Assembly (NCBI RefSeq): GCF_014649755.1
Contig: NZ_BMTQ01000010.1
Location: forward strand, 124,001 to 188,000
Length of the DNA stretch: 64,000 nucleotides
Direction of reading: 5' to 3'
Source: Streptomyces litmocidini
GTDB lineage: Bacteria > Actinomycetota > Actinomycetes > Streptomycetales > Streptomycetaceae
The position numbers were made by a program, and so were the translations under genes. This document shows, piece after piece, positions 43,518 to 52,126 of this stretch. Below the pieces are notes generated by a model that saw only the letters and a list, made by a program, of their open reading frames with translations, was not told the origin of the DNA and ran no database searches. Positions within the stretch are counted from its first letter, which is position 1, and every line of letters starts with the position of its first letter.

Positions 43518-44480
43518 GTGACGAAGACCACAGGAACAGCGGGCGATCCGCCCTATCTCCGCATCGTCGCCGCGCTCCGGCGGCGCATCGCGGACGGTGA
43601 ACTCGCCCCCGGAGACCGGGTTCCCTCGACCCGGCGGATCGCTGCGGAGTGGGACGTCGCGCTCGCCACCGCCACCAAGGCCCTGACCACCCTGCGGCTG
43701 GAGGGTCTCGTCGAGGCCCGGCCCCGGATCGGCACGGTCGTCGCCGGAACCGTCCTCGCCGCGCAGGCCCGCGGCCGTCCCTCGTCCGCCCCCGACTCCG
43801 AGCGGGAGCTGAGCCTCGACCGGATCGTCCGTGCCGCCATCGAGATCGCCGACGCCGAAGGGCTCCCGGCGCTCTCCATGCGCGGCGTCGCGGCCCGCCT
43901 CGGCGTCGCGGCCATGTCGACCTACCGGTACGTCGCGAGCAAGGAAGACCTCGTCCTGCACATGGCCGACGCCGCCTTCGGCGAGGGCTCCTACCCCCCG
44001 GACGCCCCCGAGGACTGGCGCGGCCGCATCGAGCTGGGTGCGCGGACCCTGTGGGACCTGTACCGGAAACACCCGTGGCTGGCCCACCTCGACACCCTGA
44101 CGCGCCCGCTGCTCGTACCCAACCTGATGGTCCACGGCGAGTGGGTGCTGGACGCCCTCGACGGCCACGGGCTCGACCCCACGACGCTGTTCGACATCCA
44201 CGTCCTGCTCTACAGCCACGTCCAGGGCCTGGCAGTGCACCTGGAGAAGGAAGCGCACGCCGAGGCCACCACGGGCCAGTCGGAGGAGGAGTGGATGAAA
44301 AGCCGCGGTCCCGCCCTCCGGGAACTGGTGGAATCCGGCCGCTTCCCGACCTTCGGCAAGGTGCTCGGCGCCTTCGAGGCCGGCTACGACCTGCGTCTGG
44401 ACGCACTCTTCGCATTCGGCCTCAAGGCGCTCCTCGACGGTCTGGCCCCCCTCGTCGAAGGCCGGCGGACCGACACGTAG
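43518..44480 (+). CDS. GntR-TetR fusion transcriptional regulator
   Basis: A 320-residue regulator carrying two DNA-binding domains. Residues ~12-78 are a GntR winged helix (PPYLRIVAALRRRIADGELA, VPSTRRIAAEWDVALATATKA). Residues ~98-145 are a TetR helix-turn-helix (SLDRIVRAAIEIADAEGLPA, MRGVAARLGVAAMSTYRYVAS), followed by a TetR_C-like ligand domain to the end. GTG 43518 has AAAGG 8 nt upstream. Two different palindromes lie in the 166-bp divergent region, which fits a protein that reads two sites. It probably controls the FAD monooxygenase in response to that enzyme's substrate. Confidence 0.9.
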   Translation: MTKTTGTAGDPPYLRIVAALRRRIADGELAPGDRVPSTRRIAAEWDVALATATKALTTLRLEGLVEARPRIGTVVAGTVLAAQARGRPSSAPDSERELSLDRIVRAAIEIADAEGLPALSMRGVAARLGVAAMSTYRYVASKEDLVLHMADAAFGEGSYPPDAPEDWRGRIELGARTLWDLYRKHPWLAHLDTLTRPLLVPNLMVHGEWVLDALDGHGLDPTTLFDIHVLLYSHVQGLAVHLEKEAHAEATTGQSEEEWMKSRGPALRELVESGRFPTFGKVLGAFEAGYDLRLDALFAFGLKALLDGLAPLVEGRRTDT

Positions 44481-44503
44481 GGAACGCGTGCGGAACGGTC
44501 GCC

Positions 44504-44731
44504 TCAGTCGGCCGGCGGCTCCAGCCCCGGGAGGGTGTCCTGTTCGACCTCGTGGCGGCGGGTGCGGATGTCCGGGGGCGCCGGGTGGAGTTTGGCGTCG
44601 CAGGTGGGGCCCAGCCCCGTGCGCCGGGAATCCGCGCCGGTCAGGGGGCGGCCGCAGAGCCGGCAGTACACCCGGCGCGGTCCCGTCCGCTCCGCGGAAT
44701 CGATCGCGATTGCCAGTGGTTCGTCTCCCAT
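44504..44731 (-). CDS. Small zinc-ribbon-like protein (DUF6011-type)
   Basis: A 75-residue protein with three cysteines in the arrangement YCRLCGRPLTG...GLGPTCDAKL, which looks like a zinc-binding knuckle of the DUF6011 group. The sequence is otherwise polar, so it should be cytosolic. ATG 44731 has no clear ribosome binding site. It is divergent from the glutathione peroxidase with 36 bp between the starts. The function is unknown. Confidence 0.75.
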   Translation of the reverse strand: MGDEPLAIAIDSAERTGPRRVYCRLCGRPLTGADSRRTGLGPTCDAKLHPAPPDIRTRRHEVEQDTLPGLEPPAD

Positions 44732-44767
44732 GCTGAGATCAAACCCCATTCCGACGAGGAGCAGTCC

Positions 44768-45250
44768 ATGAGCCTGTACGACATCCCCCTGAAGACCCTG
44801 GCCGGCGAGCCGTTCTCCCTCGCCGACCACCGCGACCGTGCCGTGCTGGTGGTGAACGTGGCATCGAAGTGCGGCCTCACCCCGCAGTACGCGGGTCTGG
44901 AGCGGCTGCAGAAGGAGTACGGGGAGCGCGGCTTCACGGTGCTCGGGGTGCCCTGCAACCAGTTCGCGGGGCAGGAGCCGGGCAGCGCCGAGGAGATCGC
45001 GACCTTCTGTTCGGCGACGTACGGGGTCTCCTTCCCGCTCCTGGAGAAGACCGACGTCAACGGCGAGGGCCGCCACCCGCTCTACTCGGAGCTGGTGAAG
45101 GTCGCCGACGCCGAGGGCGAGGCCGGTGACGTGCAGTGGAACTTCGAGAAGTTCCTCATCGGCCGTGACGGCGAGGTCACCCGCTTCCGCCCCCGCACCG
45201 AGCCGGAGGCCCCCGAGGTCGTGGCGGCGATCGAGGCACAGCTTGCCTGA
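44768..45250 (+). CDS. Glutathione peroxidase family thiol peroxidase
   Basis: A 160-residue thioredoxin-fold peroxidase. The peroxidatic Cys is in VNVASKCGLTPQYAGLERLQ (about residue 36), the Gln in CNQFAGQEPGS, and the Trp/Asn in VQWNFEKFL. Actinobacterial members use Cys and thioredoxin rather than selenocysteine and glutathione. ATG 44768 has GAGGAG 6-8 nt upstream. Its last codons overlap the TTG start of the following methyltransferase by 8 bp. Confidence 0.93.
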   Translation: MSLYDIPLKTLAGEPFSLADHRDRAVLVVNVASKCGLTPQYAGLERLQKEYGERGFTVLGVPCNQFAGQEPGSAEEIATFCSATYGVSFPLLEKTDVNGEGRHPLYSELVKVADAEGEAGDVQWNFEKFLIGRDGEVTRFRPRTEPEAPEVVAAIEAQLA

Positions 45251-46010
45251 CCCGGGGGTCGTCGAACGGCTGCGGGCCGCCGGGTGCGTCTTCGCCGAGG
45301 AGGAGGCGGAGATGCTCCTCGCGACCGCCGCCGGGCCCGCCGAGCTCGACCTGATGGTCGAGCGGCGGGCCTCGGGCCTGCCGCTGGAGCACGTCGTGGG
45401 GTGGGCCGAGTTCGCCGGGCTGCGGATCGAGGTCGACGCCGGGGTCTTCGTGCCCCGGCGGCGTACGGAGTTCCTCGTCGGCCACGCGGTGGAGCTGGCC
45501 CGGCCCGGCGCCGTCTGCGTCGACCTGTGCTGCGGCTCCGGCGCGGCGGGCGCCGTGCTGCTCGCCGGGGTCGAGGGGGCTCGGGTGCACGCCTCGGACG
45601 TCGAGCCGGCGGCGGTGCGCTGCGCCCGTCGGAACGTCGAGCCGCGCGGCGGCCGGGTGTACGAGGGGGACCTCTTCGCGCCGCTGCCGCGGGAGCTGCG
45701 GGGCCGGGTCGAGGTCCTGGTCGCCAACGTGCCGTACGTGCCCACCGGGGAGATCGGGCTGCTGCCGCCCGAGGCCCGCGACCACGAGCCGCTCGTCACG
45801 CTCGACGGCGGCGCGGACGGTCTCGACGTGCTGCGGCGGGTCGCCGGCGAGGCGCCGGAGTGGCTGGCGCCGGGCGGACACCTGTTGGTGGAGACGAGCG
45901 AGCGGCAGACGGAGGCGGCGCTCGCGGTGATGTCCGCGGCCGGTCTGGCGCCGCGGGTCCTCACCTCCGAGGAGTGGTGGGCGACGATCGTGGTCGCGAC
46001 CCGGCCGTAG
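45243..46010 (+). CDS. HemK-like N5-glutamine methyltransferase (putative)
   Basis: A 255-residue SAM-dependent methyltransferase. The SAM motif is VCVDLCCGSGAAGAVLLAG (about residue 90), and the active-site loop reads VANVPYVPTGEI, where the canonical NPPY of HemK/PrmC is NVPY. Upstream is a HemK-type N-terminal region (LPLEHVVGWAEFAGLRIEV, FVPRRRTEFLV). The start is TTG 45243 with GAGG 6 nt upstream, overlapping the end of the peroxidase gene. The NVPY substitution and short length make it a paralogue rather than the true PrmC that methylates release factors. Confidence 0.82.
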   Translation: MPDPGVVERLRAAGCVFAEEEAEMLLATAAGPAELDLMVERRASGLPLEHVVGWAEFAGLRIEVDAGVFVPRRRTEFLVGHAVELARPGAVCVDLCCGSGAAGAVLLAGVEGARVHASDVEPAAVRCARRNVEPRGGRVYEGDLFAPLPRELRGRVEVLVANVPYVPTGEIGLLPPEARDHEPLVTLDGGADGLDVLRRVAGEAPEWLAPGGHLLVETSERQTEAALAVMSAAGLAPRVLTSEEWWATIVVATRP

Positions 46011-46012
46011 GG

Positions 46013-46040
46013 CGGGGGAGCGGTCCCGGCCGCTCCCCCG
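46013..46040. terminator. Bidirectional terminator after the methyltransferase
   Basis: Perfect 11-bp arms CGGGGGAGCGG and CCGCTCCCCCG with a 6-nt loop, located between converging genes. Confidence 0.8.
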
Positions 46041-46050
46041 TGCGGTCCGG

Positions 46051-47424
46051 CTACGCCTTCCTCGGCACCAGTCGGCAGCGGGCCGGGCCCTGTGTGGTGA
46101 GGGTGATCGCGGAGCCCACGGGCACCTCCGTGTCGACGGCTTCGAAGCCGTACTTCTGGAGGATCATCGCCAGCGCGATCACCGACTCCAGCATCGAGAA
46201 GTGCTGGCCGATGCAGGCGCGCGGGCCGCCGCCGAAGGGGAACCAGGCGTACCGGGGGCGGCCCGCCTCCGCCTCGGGCGTGAAGCGGTCCGGGTCGAAG
46301 CGCTCGGGGTCCTCCCAGTAGGCGGGGTGCCGGTGGGTGACCCAGGAGGAGACGATGACGTCCGCGCCCGCCGGGATGGTGACGCCGTCGATCACGGTGG
46401 CGGCGACGGCGCGGCGGCCGATGGCCGGGGCGGCGGGGAAGAGGCGCATGGTCTCCTTGAGGACGCGGGTGACGTACGGCAGCGCGTCGAGGTCGCCGGC
46501 GCCGGGGGTGCGGCCGTCGAGGACCCGGTCGACCTCCTCGTGGGCCCGCTTCAGCACCTCGGGGTGGCGGCCCAGGAGGTGGAGGGCGAAGCCGAGGGAG
46601 GTGGCGGTGGTCTCGTGCCCCGCGAGCAGGAAGACGAGGACCTGCTCGCGCAGCTCCGTGGCGTCGAAGCTGCCGTCCTCGGCGCTCTCGGCCTCGACGA
46701 GCAGGGTGAGGAGGTCGTCGCCCTCGCCGGAGGCCCGGCCGGAGCCGCGCCGCTCGGCGATGATCCGGTCGCAGACCTCGTACAGCGCCTGGTGGACGGC
46801 GGCGGCCCTGCGGTTGCCGGGGGTGGGCCAGTCGCGCGGGAACTTGACCGGGGAGTAGCCGCGGCGGAGCACGTAGGCGCCGAGTTCGGGGAAGCAGCGC
46901 TCGACGATCTCGACGGCCGCGTCGACGTCGGTGCCGAAGAGGATGCGGGCGACCGCGCGCAGGGCGAGGCGGGTCATCTCGTGGAGGACGTCGACGGTCC
47001 CGGCGCCGCCGTCCTCCCATTCGCCGATGAGGGTGGTGACCTCGGCGGCGACGGCCCCCGCGTAGCCGTCGACGCGGCGCTTGGTGAAGAGGGGCTGGAC
47101 GAGCCGGCGCTGGCGGAGGTAGTCCTCGTCCTGGCTGGTCAGCAGGCCGTTGCCGAAGGACTCGCGGATCTCCTGGTAGAAGGCGTTGTCCTTGCGGAAG
47201 TTGGCGGATTCCCCGGCGAGGACCTGCTGGGCGCCCTCGGCGGAGAAGACGCCGTAGAAGGTGGCGCGGATCCCGGGCGGGCCCGCGGTCAGCTTCACGA
47301 CGTCCCCGTGCTCGCGCCGGGCGCGCAGGAAGGTGCCCAGCGAGTCCTTCTTGAGGTCGAGCATGGAGCCGAGAAGCGGGCTCCCCCCGAGTTCGGGTGC
47401 TTCGGCAGCTGTGGTGATGGCCAT
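46051..47424 (-). CDS. Cytochrome P450
   Basis: A 457-residue P450. The oxygen-binding I helix reads FLLAGHETTATSLG, the ExxR motif is in LKETMRLFP, and the heme Cys loop is FPFGGGPRACIGQHFSMLE. Length and motifs resemble the CYP102/CYP4-like class of bacterial P450s with broad substrates more than the short Streptomyces CYP105 type. No redox partner is adjacent. ATG 47424 has GGGGA 7 nt upstream. It is soluble. Confidence 0.93.
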   Translation of the reverse strand: MAITTAAEAPELGGSPLLGSMLDLKKDSLGTFLRARREHGDVVKLTAGPPGIRATFYGVFSAEGAQQVLAGESANFRKDNAFYQEIRESFGNGLLTSQDEDYLRQRRLVQPLFTKRRVDGYAGAVAAEVTTLIGEWEDGGAGTVDVLHEMTRLALRAVARILFGTDVDAAVEIVERCFPELGAYVLRRGYSPVKFPRDWPTPGNRRAAAVHQALYEVCDRIIAERRGSGRASGEGDDLLTLLVEAESAEDGSFDATELREQVLVFLLAGHETTATSLGFALHLLGRHPEVLKRAHEEVDRVLDGRTPGAGDLDALPYVTRVLKETMRLFPAAPAIGRRAVAATVIDGVTIPAGADVIVSSWVTHRHPAYWEDPERFDPDRFTPEAEAGRPRYAWFPFGGGPRACIGQHFSMLESVIALAMILQKYGFEAVDTEVPVGSAITLTTQGPARCRLVPRKA

Positions 47425-47567
47425 GAACGGTTCCCCCTCGATCGTCACCTGCGAGCTGATTCTCCCTCAGGAGGTGACCCGCGGGTAGGGCTGCCCGAAC
47501 CGTGGACCGAATCCGGCCGGTCGGTTCGGAGGGGCCGTTGTCGGTGGCGTCCGGAAGGCTCCTTCCC

Positions 47568-48036
47568 GTGGAGCGACCCGAGCTGACGCTGCAACCGGCC
47601 ATCGACTGCGCCGACCCCGGGCGTCTGGTGCCCTTCCGGCTGGACGCCCTGCGCTACGTCCCCGACCCGCCGCCCGCCGGCCACGCCACCTGGCGGGCGT
47701 ACCGGGAGGCGATCGGCGTGCCGGAGGACGAGCTCGGCGAGGACGCCGGGGAGCTCCCGGAGTCCATCGTCGACCCGAAGGGCGCGGGCCCCCGGCTCTG
47801 GTTCCGGCGCGTCCCGGAGCCCAAGGCCGTCAAGAACCGCGTCCACCTCGGCCTGGAGGTCGGGGGCGGCCGCGAGGTCTCCCTCGCCGTCCGGCGCGAG
47901 CGCGTGGACGGCGAGGTGGCCCGGCTGACGGCGCTCGGCGCTTCCGTCCTGTACGCGTCGGACGAGCCGAACGGCATGGACCACTACGCGGTGGTTCCTC
48001 CAGGACCCGGAGGGCAACGAGTTCTGCCTCGTGTGA
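47568..48036 (+). pseudogene. Frameshifted VOC-family (glyoxalase-like) protein
   Basis: From GTG 47568 the frame reads a VOC/glyoxalase-like domain (ERPELTLQPAIDCADPGRLV, VKNRVHLGLEVGGG, GMDHYAVV). Right at the C-terminus it changes to a nonsense tail and runs to 48086. In the alternative frame, the DNA after 47997 reads LQDPEGNEFCLV then stop at 48036, the normal family ending. One extra T in the TT at 47995-47996 explains both. The metal-binding Glu of the VOC fold (EGNEFCLV) is therefore lost. This is either a recent inactivation or a sequencing error. It converges on the acyl-CoA dehydrogenase. Confidence 0.8.
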
Positions 48037-48063
48037 GGGCGCTCGCCCCCGGGCCGCGCCCGG

Positions 48064-49275
48064 CTACTTCGCGAGGGCGCGGCTGATGACCATGCGCTGG
48101 ATCTCGCTCGTGCCCTCGAAGATGGTGTAGATGGCCGCGTCGCGGTGCATGCGCTCCACCGGGTACTCGCGGGTGTAGCCGTTGCCGCCGAGGATCTGGA
48201 TGGCCTGGGCGGTGACCTTCTTGGCGACCTCGCTCGCGTACAGCTTGGACATGGAGCCCTCGGCCGCCGTGAAGGGCTTGCCGGCGGTGGCCATCCAGGA
48301 GGCGCGCCAGACGAGGAGGCGGGCGGCGTCGATCTGGGTGGCCATGTCGGCGAGCTGGAAGGCGACGCCCTGGTTCTCGATGATCGGGCGGCCGAACTGG
48401 ACCCGGGTCTTCGCGTAGTCGAGGGCGACCTCGTACGCGGCGCGGGCGGTGCCGACGGCCATGGCGCCGACGGCCGGGCGGGAGGCCTCGAAGGTGGCCA
48501 TGGCGGCGTTCTTCACGCGCTCGCCGGACTTCGCCTTCTCGCGGGCGCGGGCGAGGCGCTCGTCCAGCTTGTCCTTGCCGCCGAGGAGACAGGAGCCGGG
48601 GACGCGGACGTCCTCCAGGACGACCTCGGCGGTGTGGGAGGCGCGGATGCCGTGCTTCTGGAACTTCTGGCCCTGGGAGAGCCCGGGGGTGTGCGGCGGC
48701 ACGATGAAGGAGGCGTGTCCCTTGGAGCCGAGCCCGGGGTCGACGACGGCGACGACGACGTGGACGTTGGCGATGCCGCCGTTGGTCGCCCAGGTCTTGG
48801 TGCCGTTGAGGATCCACTCGTCCTTGGCCTCGTCGTACACGGCGCGGGTGCGCATGGAGGCGACGTCCGAGCCGGCGTCGGGCTCGGAGGAGCAGAAGGC
48901 GGCCACCTTGACGTCATTCGCGTCGCCGTACATCTGCGGGACCCAGGTGCCGATCTGCTCCTCGGTGCCGTTGGCGAGGACGCCGACGGCGGCGAGGCCG
49001 GTGCCGACGATGGAGAGGGCGATGCCGGCGTCGCCCCAGAAGAGCTCCTCCATCACCATGGGGATGCCGAGACCGGTCGGGTCGAAGAACTGCTGGGCGT
49101 AGAAGTCGAGGGAGTAGATGCCGAGCTTGGCCGCTTCCTGGATGATCGGCCAGGGGGTCTCCTCACGCTCGTCCCACTCGGCGGCCGCGGGGCGCATCAC
49201 ATCGGCGGCGAAGCCGTGGAGCCAGTCGCGGACCTGCTTCTGGTCCTCGTTGAGTTCGAGCGTGAACTCGCCCAT
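48064..49275 (-). CDS. Acyl-CoA dehydrogenase
   Basis: A 403-residue FAD-dependent enzyme of beta-oxidation. It has the N-terminal helix domain (LNEDQKQVRDWLHGFA), the FAD-binding segment VKVAAFCSSEPDAGSDVASM, the middle domain WILNGTKTWATNGGIA, and the C-terminal domain with QILGGNGYTREYPVERMHRD and IYTIFEGTSEIQR. ATG 49275 has GGAGGG 3-8 nt upstream. The divergent TetR regulator and the perfect palindrome at 49303-49322 imply repression that is relieved by an acyl-CoA. The chain-length specificity is unknown. Confidence 0.93.
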   Translation of the reverse strand: MGEFTLELNEDQKQVRDWLHGFAADVMRPAAAEWDEREETPWPIIQEAAKLGIYSLDFYAQQFFDPTGLGIPMVMEELFWGDAGIALSIVGTGLAAVGVLANGTEEQIGTWVPQMYGDANDVKVAAFCSSEPDAGSDVASMRTRAVYDEAKDEWILNGTKTWATNGGIANVHVVVAVVDPGLGSKGHASFIVPPHTPGLSQGQKFQKHGIRASHTAEVVLEDVRVPGSCLLGGKDKLDERLARAREKAKSGERVKNAAMATFEASRPAVGAMAVGTARAAYEVALDYAKTRVQFGRPIIENQGVAFQLADMATQIDAARLLVWRASWMATAGKPFTAAEGSMSKLYASEVAKKVTAQAIQILGGNGYTREYPVERMHRDAAIYTIFEGTSEIQRMVISRALAK

Positions 49276-49302
49276 GTTCCCTCCCAGCATGACGTTACTT
49301 GC

Positions 49303-49322
49303 GGTAACAGCAGTCTGTTACC
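49303..49322. promoter_or_regulatory. Perfect operator palindrome GGTAACAG-CAGT-CTGTTACC
   Basis: Two 8-bp perfect arms separated by 4 nt lie 28 nt upstream of the acyl-CoA dehydrogenase start and 115 nt before the tetR start. An extra GTTAC half-site occurs at 49294-49298. Symmetric GTAAC/GTTAC sites of this size are typical of TetR-family fatty-acid repressors. The palindrome is seen; the binder is inferred. Confidence 0.72.
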
Positions 49323-49437
49323 GGTGGGTAGAGCCTGTCAACCTGCGGTGGAGCGGTTCGGCCCGACCGAGACCGGATCCCGGCCGGGTGTTACGTTGCG
49401 AGAGCCTCACGAATCGCACGGGCGGGGAGACACGCAC

Positions 49438-50085
49438 ATGGACATCGCACACCGGGCCACCGACCAGCAGACGACCGCCGAGCAGCGGCGCCGCGAGCTG
49501 TTGGAGGCGGCGGACCGGGTGGTGCTCCGGGACGGCCCCAAGGCCTCCATGAACGCGATCGCGGCCGAGGCCGGCATCACCAAGCCGATCCTCTACCGCC
49601 ACTTCGGCGACAAGGGCGGCCTCTACCGCGCCCTCGCCACCCGGCACACGGACGCGCTCCTCGCCTCGCTCCGGGCCTCGCTCGACGCGCCCGCCGACCG
49701 GCGCCGCCGCGTCGAGGCCACCCTCGACACCTACCTGGCGTCCATCGAGGCGATGCCCCAGGTCTACCGCTTCCTCATGCACCCGGCGGAGGAGCCGCAC
49801 CAGACCGAGCAGGGCTTCGACGTCGGCCGCCACTCGGCCCCGCTGCTGCGCCGCATGGGCGAGGAGCTCGGCCAGGTCATCGCCGAGCGCGTCGACCTGG
49901 GACCGGCCGCCGACGCCCAGGCCCGGATCTGGGGCCACGGCATCGTCGGCATGATGCACGCGGCCGGCGACTGGTGGCTCGGCGAGCGCCCCTGCTCCCG
50001 CGCGGACCTGGTCAAGAGCCTGGCCGACCTCCTGTGGGGCCGCCTCGCGGCGGCCGACGACCTCCCGGGCGGACCGGGCTTCTAG
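49438..50085 (+). CDS. TetR-family regulator of the acyl-CoA dehydrogenase
   Basis: A 215-residue repressor. The N-terminal helix-turn-helix is RRRELLEAADRVVLRDGPKA followed by MNAIAAEAGITKPILYRHFGDKGGLYRAL; the remainder is the helical ligand domain. The start ATG 49438 has GGGGAGA 7 nt upstream. Its divergent orientation to the acyl-CoA dehydrogenase and the shared palindrome make a self- and neighbour-repressing unit likely. The ligand is presumably an acyl-CoA. Confidence 0.9.
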   Translation: MDIAHRATDQQTTAEQRRRELLEAADRVVLRDGPKASMNAIAAEAGITKPILYRHFGDKGGLYRALATRHTDALLASLRASLDAPADRRRRVEATLDTYLASIEAMPQVYRFLMHPAEEPHQTEQGFDVGRHSAPLLRRMGEELGQVIAERVDLGPAADAQARIWGHGIVGMMHAAGDWWLGERPCSRADLVKSLADLLWGRLAAADDLPGGPGF

Positions 50086-50171
50086 GGGGCGTCCTGCCGA
50101 TCGGGCCGGACCGGGAAGACGTCCCCCCGGACCCGTCCGGCGGATCGGGGCGGGACGGGCCCCTGGAGGCC

Positions 50172-50732
50172 TCAGGCCTCCAGGACGGACGCCTTGTCGC
50201 CCCACGGCTGCTTGCGGATCGTGCGCACCAGGCGTGACTTGCGCCACCCCGTGACGCGGTCCGCGTAGACCCCGCCCTCCAGATGGTCCGTCTCGTGCTG
50301 GAGGCAGCGGGCGAAGAAACCCGTCCCCTCGATCCGTATCGGCGTGCCGTCCAGGCGTACGCCCTCCACCACCGCGCGGTCGAAGCGGGGCGTCGGCGCC
50401 TCCAGGCCCGGCAGGGAGAGGCAGCCCTCGGGGCCCCGGACCACCTCGCCGTCCGCCTCCACCAGGCGCGGGTTCACCACATGGCCCAGGTGGCGGTTCT
50501 CCTCGTCGTCGGGGCAGTCGTACACGAACACCCGCAGGCCCACGCCGACCTGGTTCGCCGCCAGGCCCACGCCGTGCGCCGCGTACATCGTGGCGAACAT
50601 GTCCTCGACGAGCCGGGCCAGTTCGGGCCCGAAGTCGGTGACGGGCGCGCAGGGGGTGTGCAGCACGGGGTCGCCGAGGAGCGTCATCGCTCGGACGAGG
50701 CCGGAACTGCCGGGGATGGGGCGGTTTCGCAT
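50172..50732 (-). CDS. def: Peptide deformylase
   Basis: A 186-residue metalloenzyme that removes the formyl group from new polypeptides. All three signature motifs are readable: HGVGLAANQVG, EGCLSLPG with the metal Cys, and QHETDHLEG with the two metal His residues. ATG 50732 is supported by TACCCT ending 7 nt upstream (50740-50745) and no ribosome binding site, so it is probably leaderless. The stop codon is embedded in a 9-bp palindrome (50163-50183). It is divergent from murT by 126 bp. Streptomyces usually have several paralogues. Confidence 0.94.
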   Translation of the reverse strand: MRNRPIPGSSGLVRAMTLLGDPVLHTPCAPVTDFGPELARLVEDMFATMYAAHGVGLAANQVGVGLRVFVYDCPDDEENRHLGHVVNPRLVEADGEVVRGPEGCLSLPGLEAPTPRFDRAVVEGVRLDGTPIRIEGTGFFARCLQHETDHLEGGVYADRVTGWRKSRLVRTIRKQPWGDKASVLEA

Positions 50733-50858
50733 GGCCGTAAGGGTACGGTCCGCCGTGACCTCCCCGTTTCCCGCGGCCGCTCGCCGGTGCCGCTGTTCGG
50801 GCTGCTGGCCGGATCTCGATAGGCTGAGCCCGGACCGACGCAAGGAGGAACAAGAACG

Positions 50859-52106
50859 ATGTCAGGACACCCCGGTAATCCAGAGCCGCTGTCGCCGCGC
50901 GCCAAGCTGGCCGTGACGGCGGGCAAGGCCGCGGCCGCGGTGTCGCGTGCGGCGGGGCGCGGCAGCGGATCGGTGATCGGCGGCCGGGTGGCGCTGAAGC
51001 TCGACCCCGACCTGCTCGGTCGGCTCGCGCAGCATCTGGACGTCGTCCTGGTGTCGGCGACCAACGGCAAGACCACCACGACCCGGCTGATCGCGGAGGC
51101 CCTGCGCGCCGCCGGCCCCGTGGTCTCCAACGCCCTCGGCGCCAACATGCCCGCCGGCATCACCTCGGCGCTGGCCGGCGGCACGGACTCCAAGTTCGGT
51201 GTGATCGAGGTCGACGAGAAGTACCTGGCCGGCGTCGCCCGGGACACCACGCCCAAGGCGATCGCGCTGCTCAACCTCTCCCGCGACCAGCTCGACCGCG
51301 CGGCCGAGACCCGGATGCTCGCCGAGAAGTGGCGCGAGGGCCTCAACGGCACCAAGGCCGTGGTCATCGCCAACGCCGACGACCCGCTCATCGTGTGGGC
51401 CGCCTCCTCCTCCCCCAACGTGGTGTGGGTCGCCGCCGGCCAGGAGTGGAAGGACGACGCCTGGTCGTGCCCCGCCTGCGGCGGTGTGATGCAGCGCCCG
51501 GGCGACGACTGGTTCTGCGGCGAGTGCGGCTTCCGCCGTCCCGCGCCGAGCTGGGCGCTCAGCGGCGACCACGTGCTCGACCCGCACGGCTCGGCCTGGC
51601 CGATCCGCCTCCAGCTGCCCGGCCGCGCCAACAAGGCGAACGCCGCCACCTCGGCCGCCGTCGCCGCGGTCTTCGGGGTGCCGCCGCAGGTGGCGCTGGA
51701 GCGCATGTACCAGGTGCAGGCCGTCGCCGGCCGCTACGACGTGGTCTCCTTCCAGAACCGCGACCTGCGCCTGCTCCTCGCCAAGAACCCGGCCGGCTGG
51801 CTCGAAACGTTCTCCCTCATCGACGGGCCGCCCGCCCCGGTGATCCTCTCGGTCAACGCGCGGGGCGCCGACGGCACGGACACCTCCTGGCTGTGGGACG
51901 TGGACTACGGCAGGCTCGCCGGCCACCCGATCATGGTGATCGGCGACCGGAAGCTGGACCTCGCGGTCCGCCTGGAGGTCGCGGGCGTGGACTTCCGCGT
52001 CTGCGAGACGCTGGACGAGGCCGTCTCGATGGCCCCGCCCGGGCAGATCGAACTGATCGCCAACTACACCGCCTTCCAGGACGTCCGCCGCCGCGTCGGC
52101 AACTGA
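50859..52106 (+). CDS. murT: Lipid II isoglutaminyl synthase, Mur ligase-like subunit
   Basis: A 415-residue ATP-dependent subunit that, together with GatD, amidates the D-Glu of lipid II. It shows the Mur ligase ATP motif VVLVSATNGKTTTTRLI (about residue 65), the central domain NKANAATSAAVAAVFGV, and the MurT-type zinc-ribbon insertion with CPACGG and CGECGFRR. The C-terminal DUF1727 region ends with IELIANYTAFQDVRRR. ATG 50859 has AAGGAGG upstream. It is in tandem with gatD (20 bp gap), the standard arrangement. Confidence 0.95.
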   Translation: MSGHPGNPEPLSPRAKLAVTAGKAAAAVSRAAGRGSGSVIGGRVALKLDPDLLGRLAQHLDVVLVSATNGKTTTTRLIAEALRAAGPVVSNALGANMPAGITSALAGGTDSKFGVIEVDEKYLAGVARDTTPKAIALLNLSRDQLDRAAETRMLAEKWREGLNGTKAVVIANADDPLIVWAASSSPNVVWVAAGQEWKDDAWSCPACGGVMQRPGDDWFCGECGFRRPAPSWALSGDHVLDPHGSAWPIRLQLPGRANKANAATSAAVAAVFGVPPQVALERMYQVQAVAGRYDVVSFQNRDLRLLLAKNPAGWLETFSLIDGPPAPVILSVNARGADGTDTSWLWDVDYGRLAGHPIMVIGDRKLDLAVRLEVAGVDFRVCETLDEAVSMAPPGQIELIANYTAFQDVRRRVGN

Positions 52107-52126
52107 CCCGTAGAGGACTTTGCAGC

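Noticed and set aside
50163..50183. 9-bp palindrome over the deformylase stop as a regulatory site
   Set aside because: It is probably a chance or weak terminator stem, since coding and stop constraints already explain most of it.
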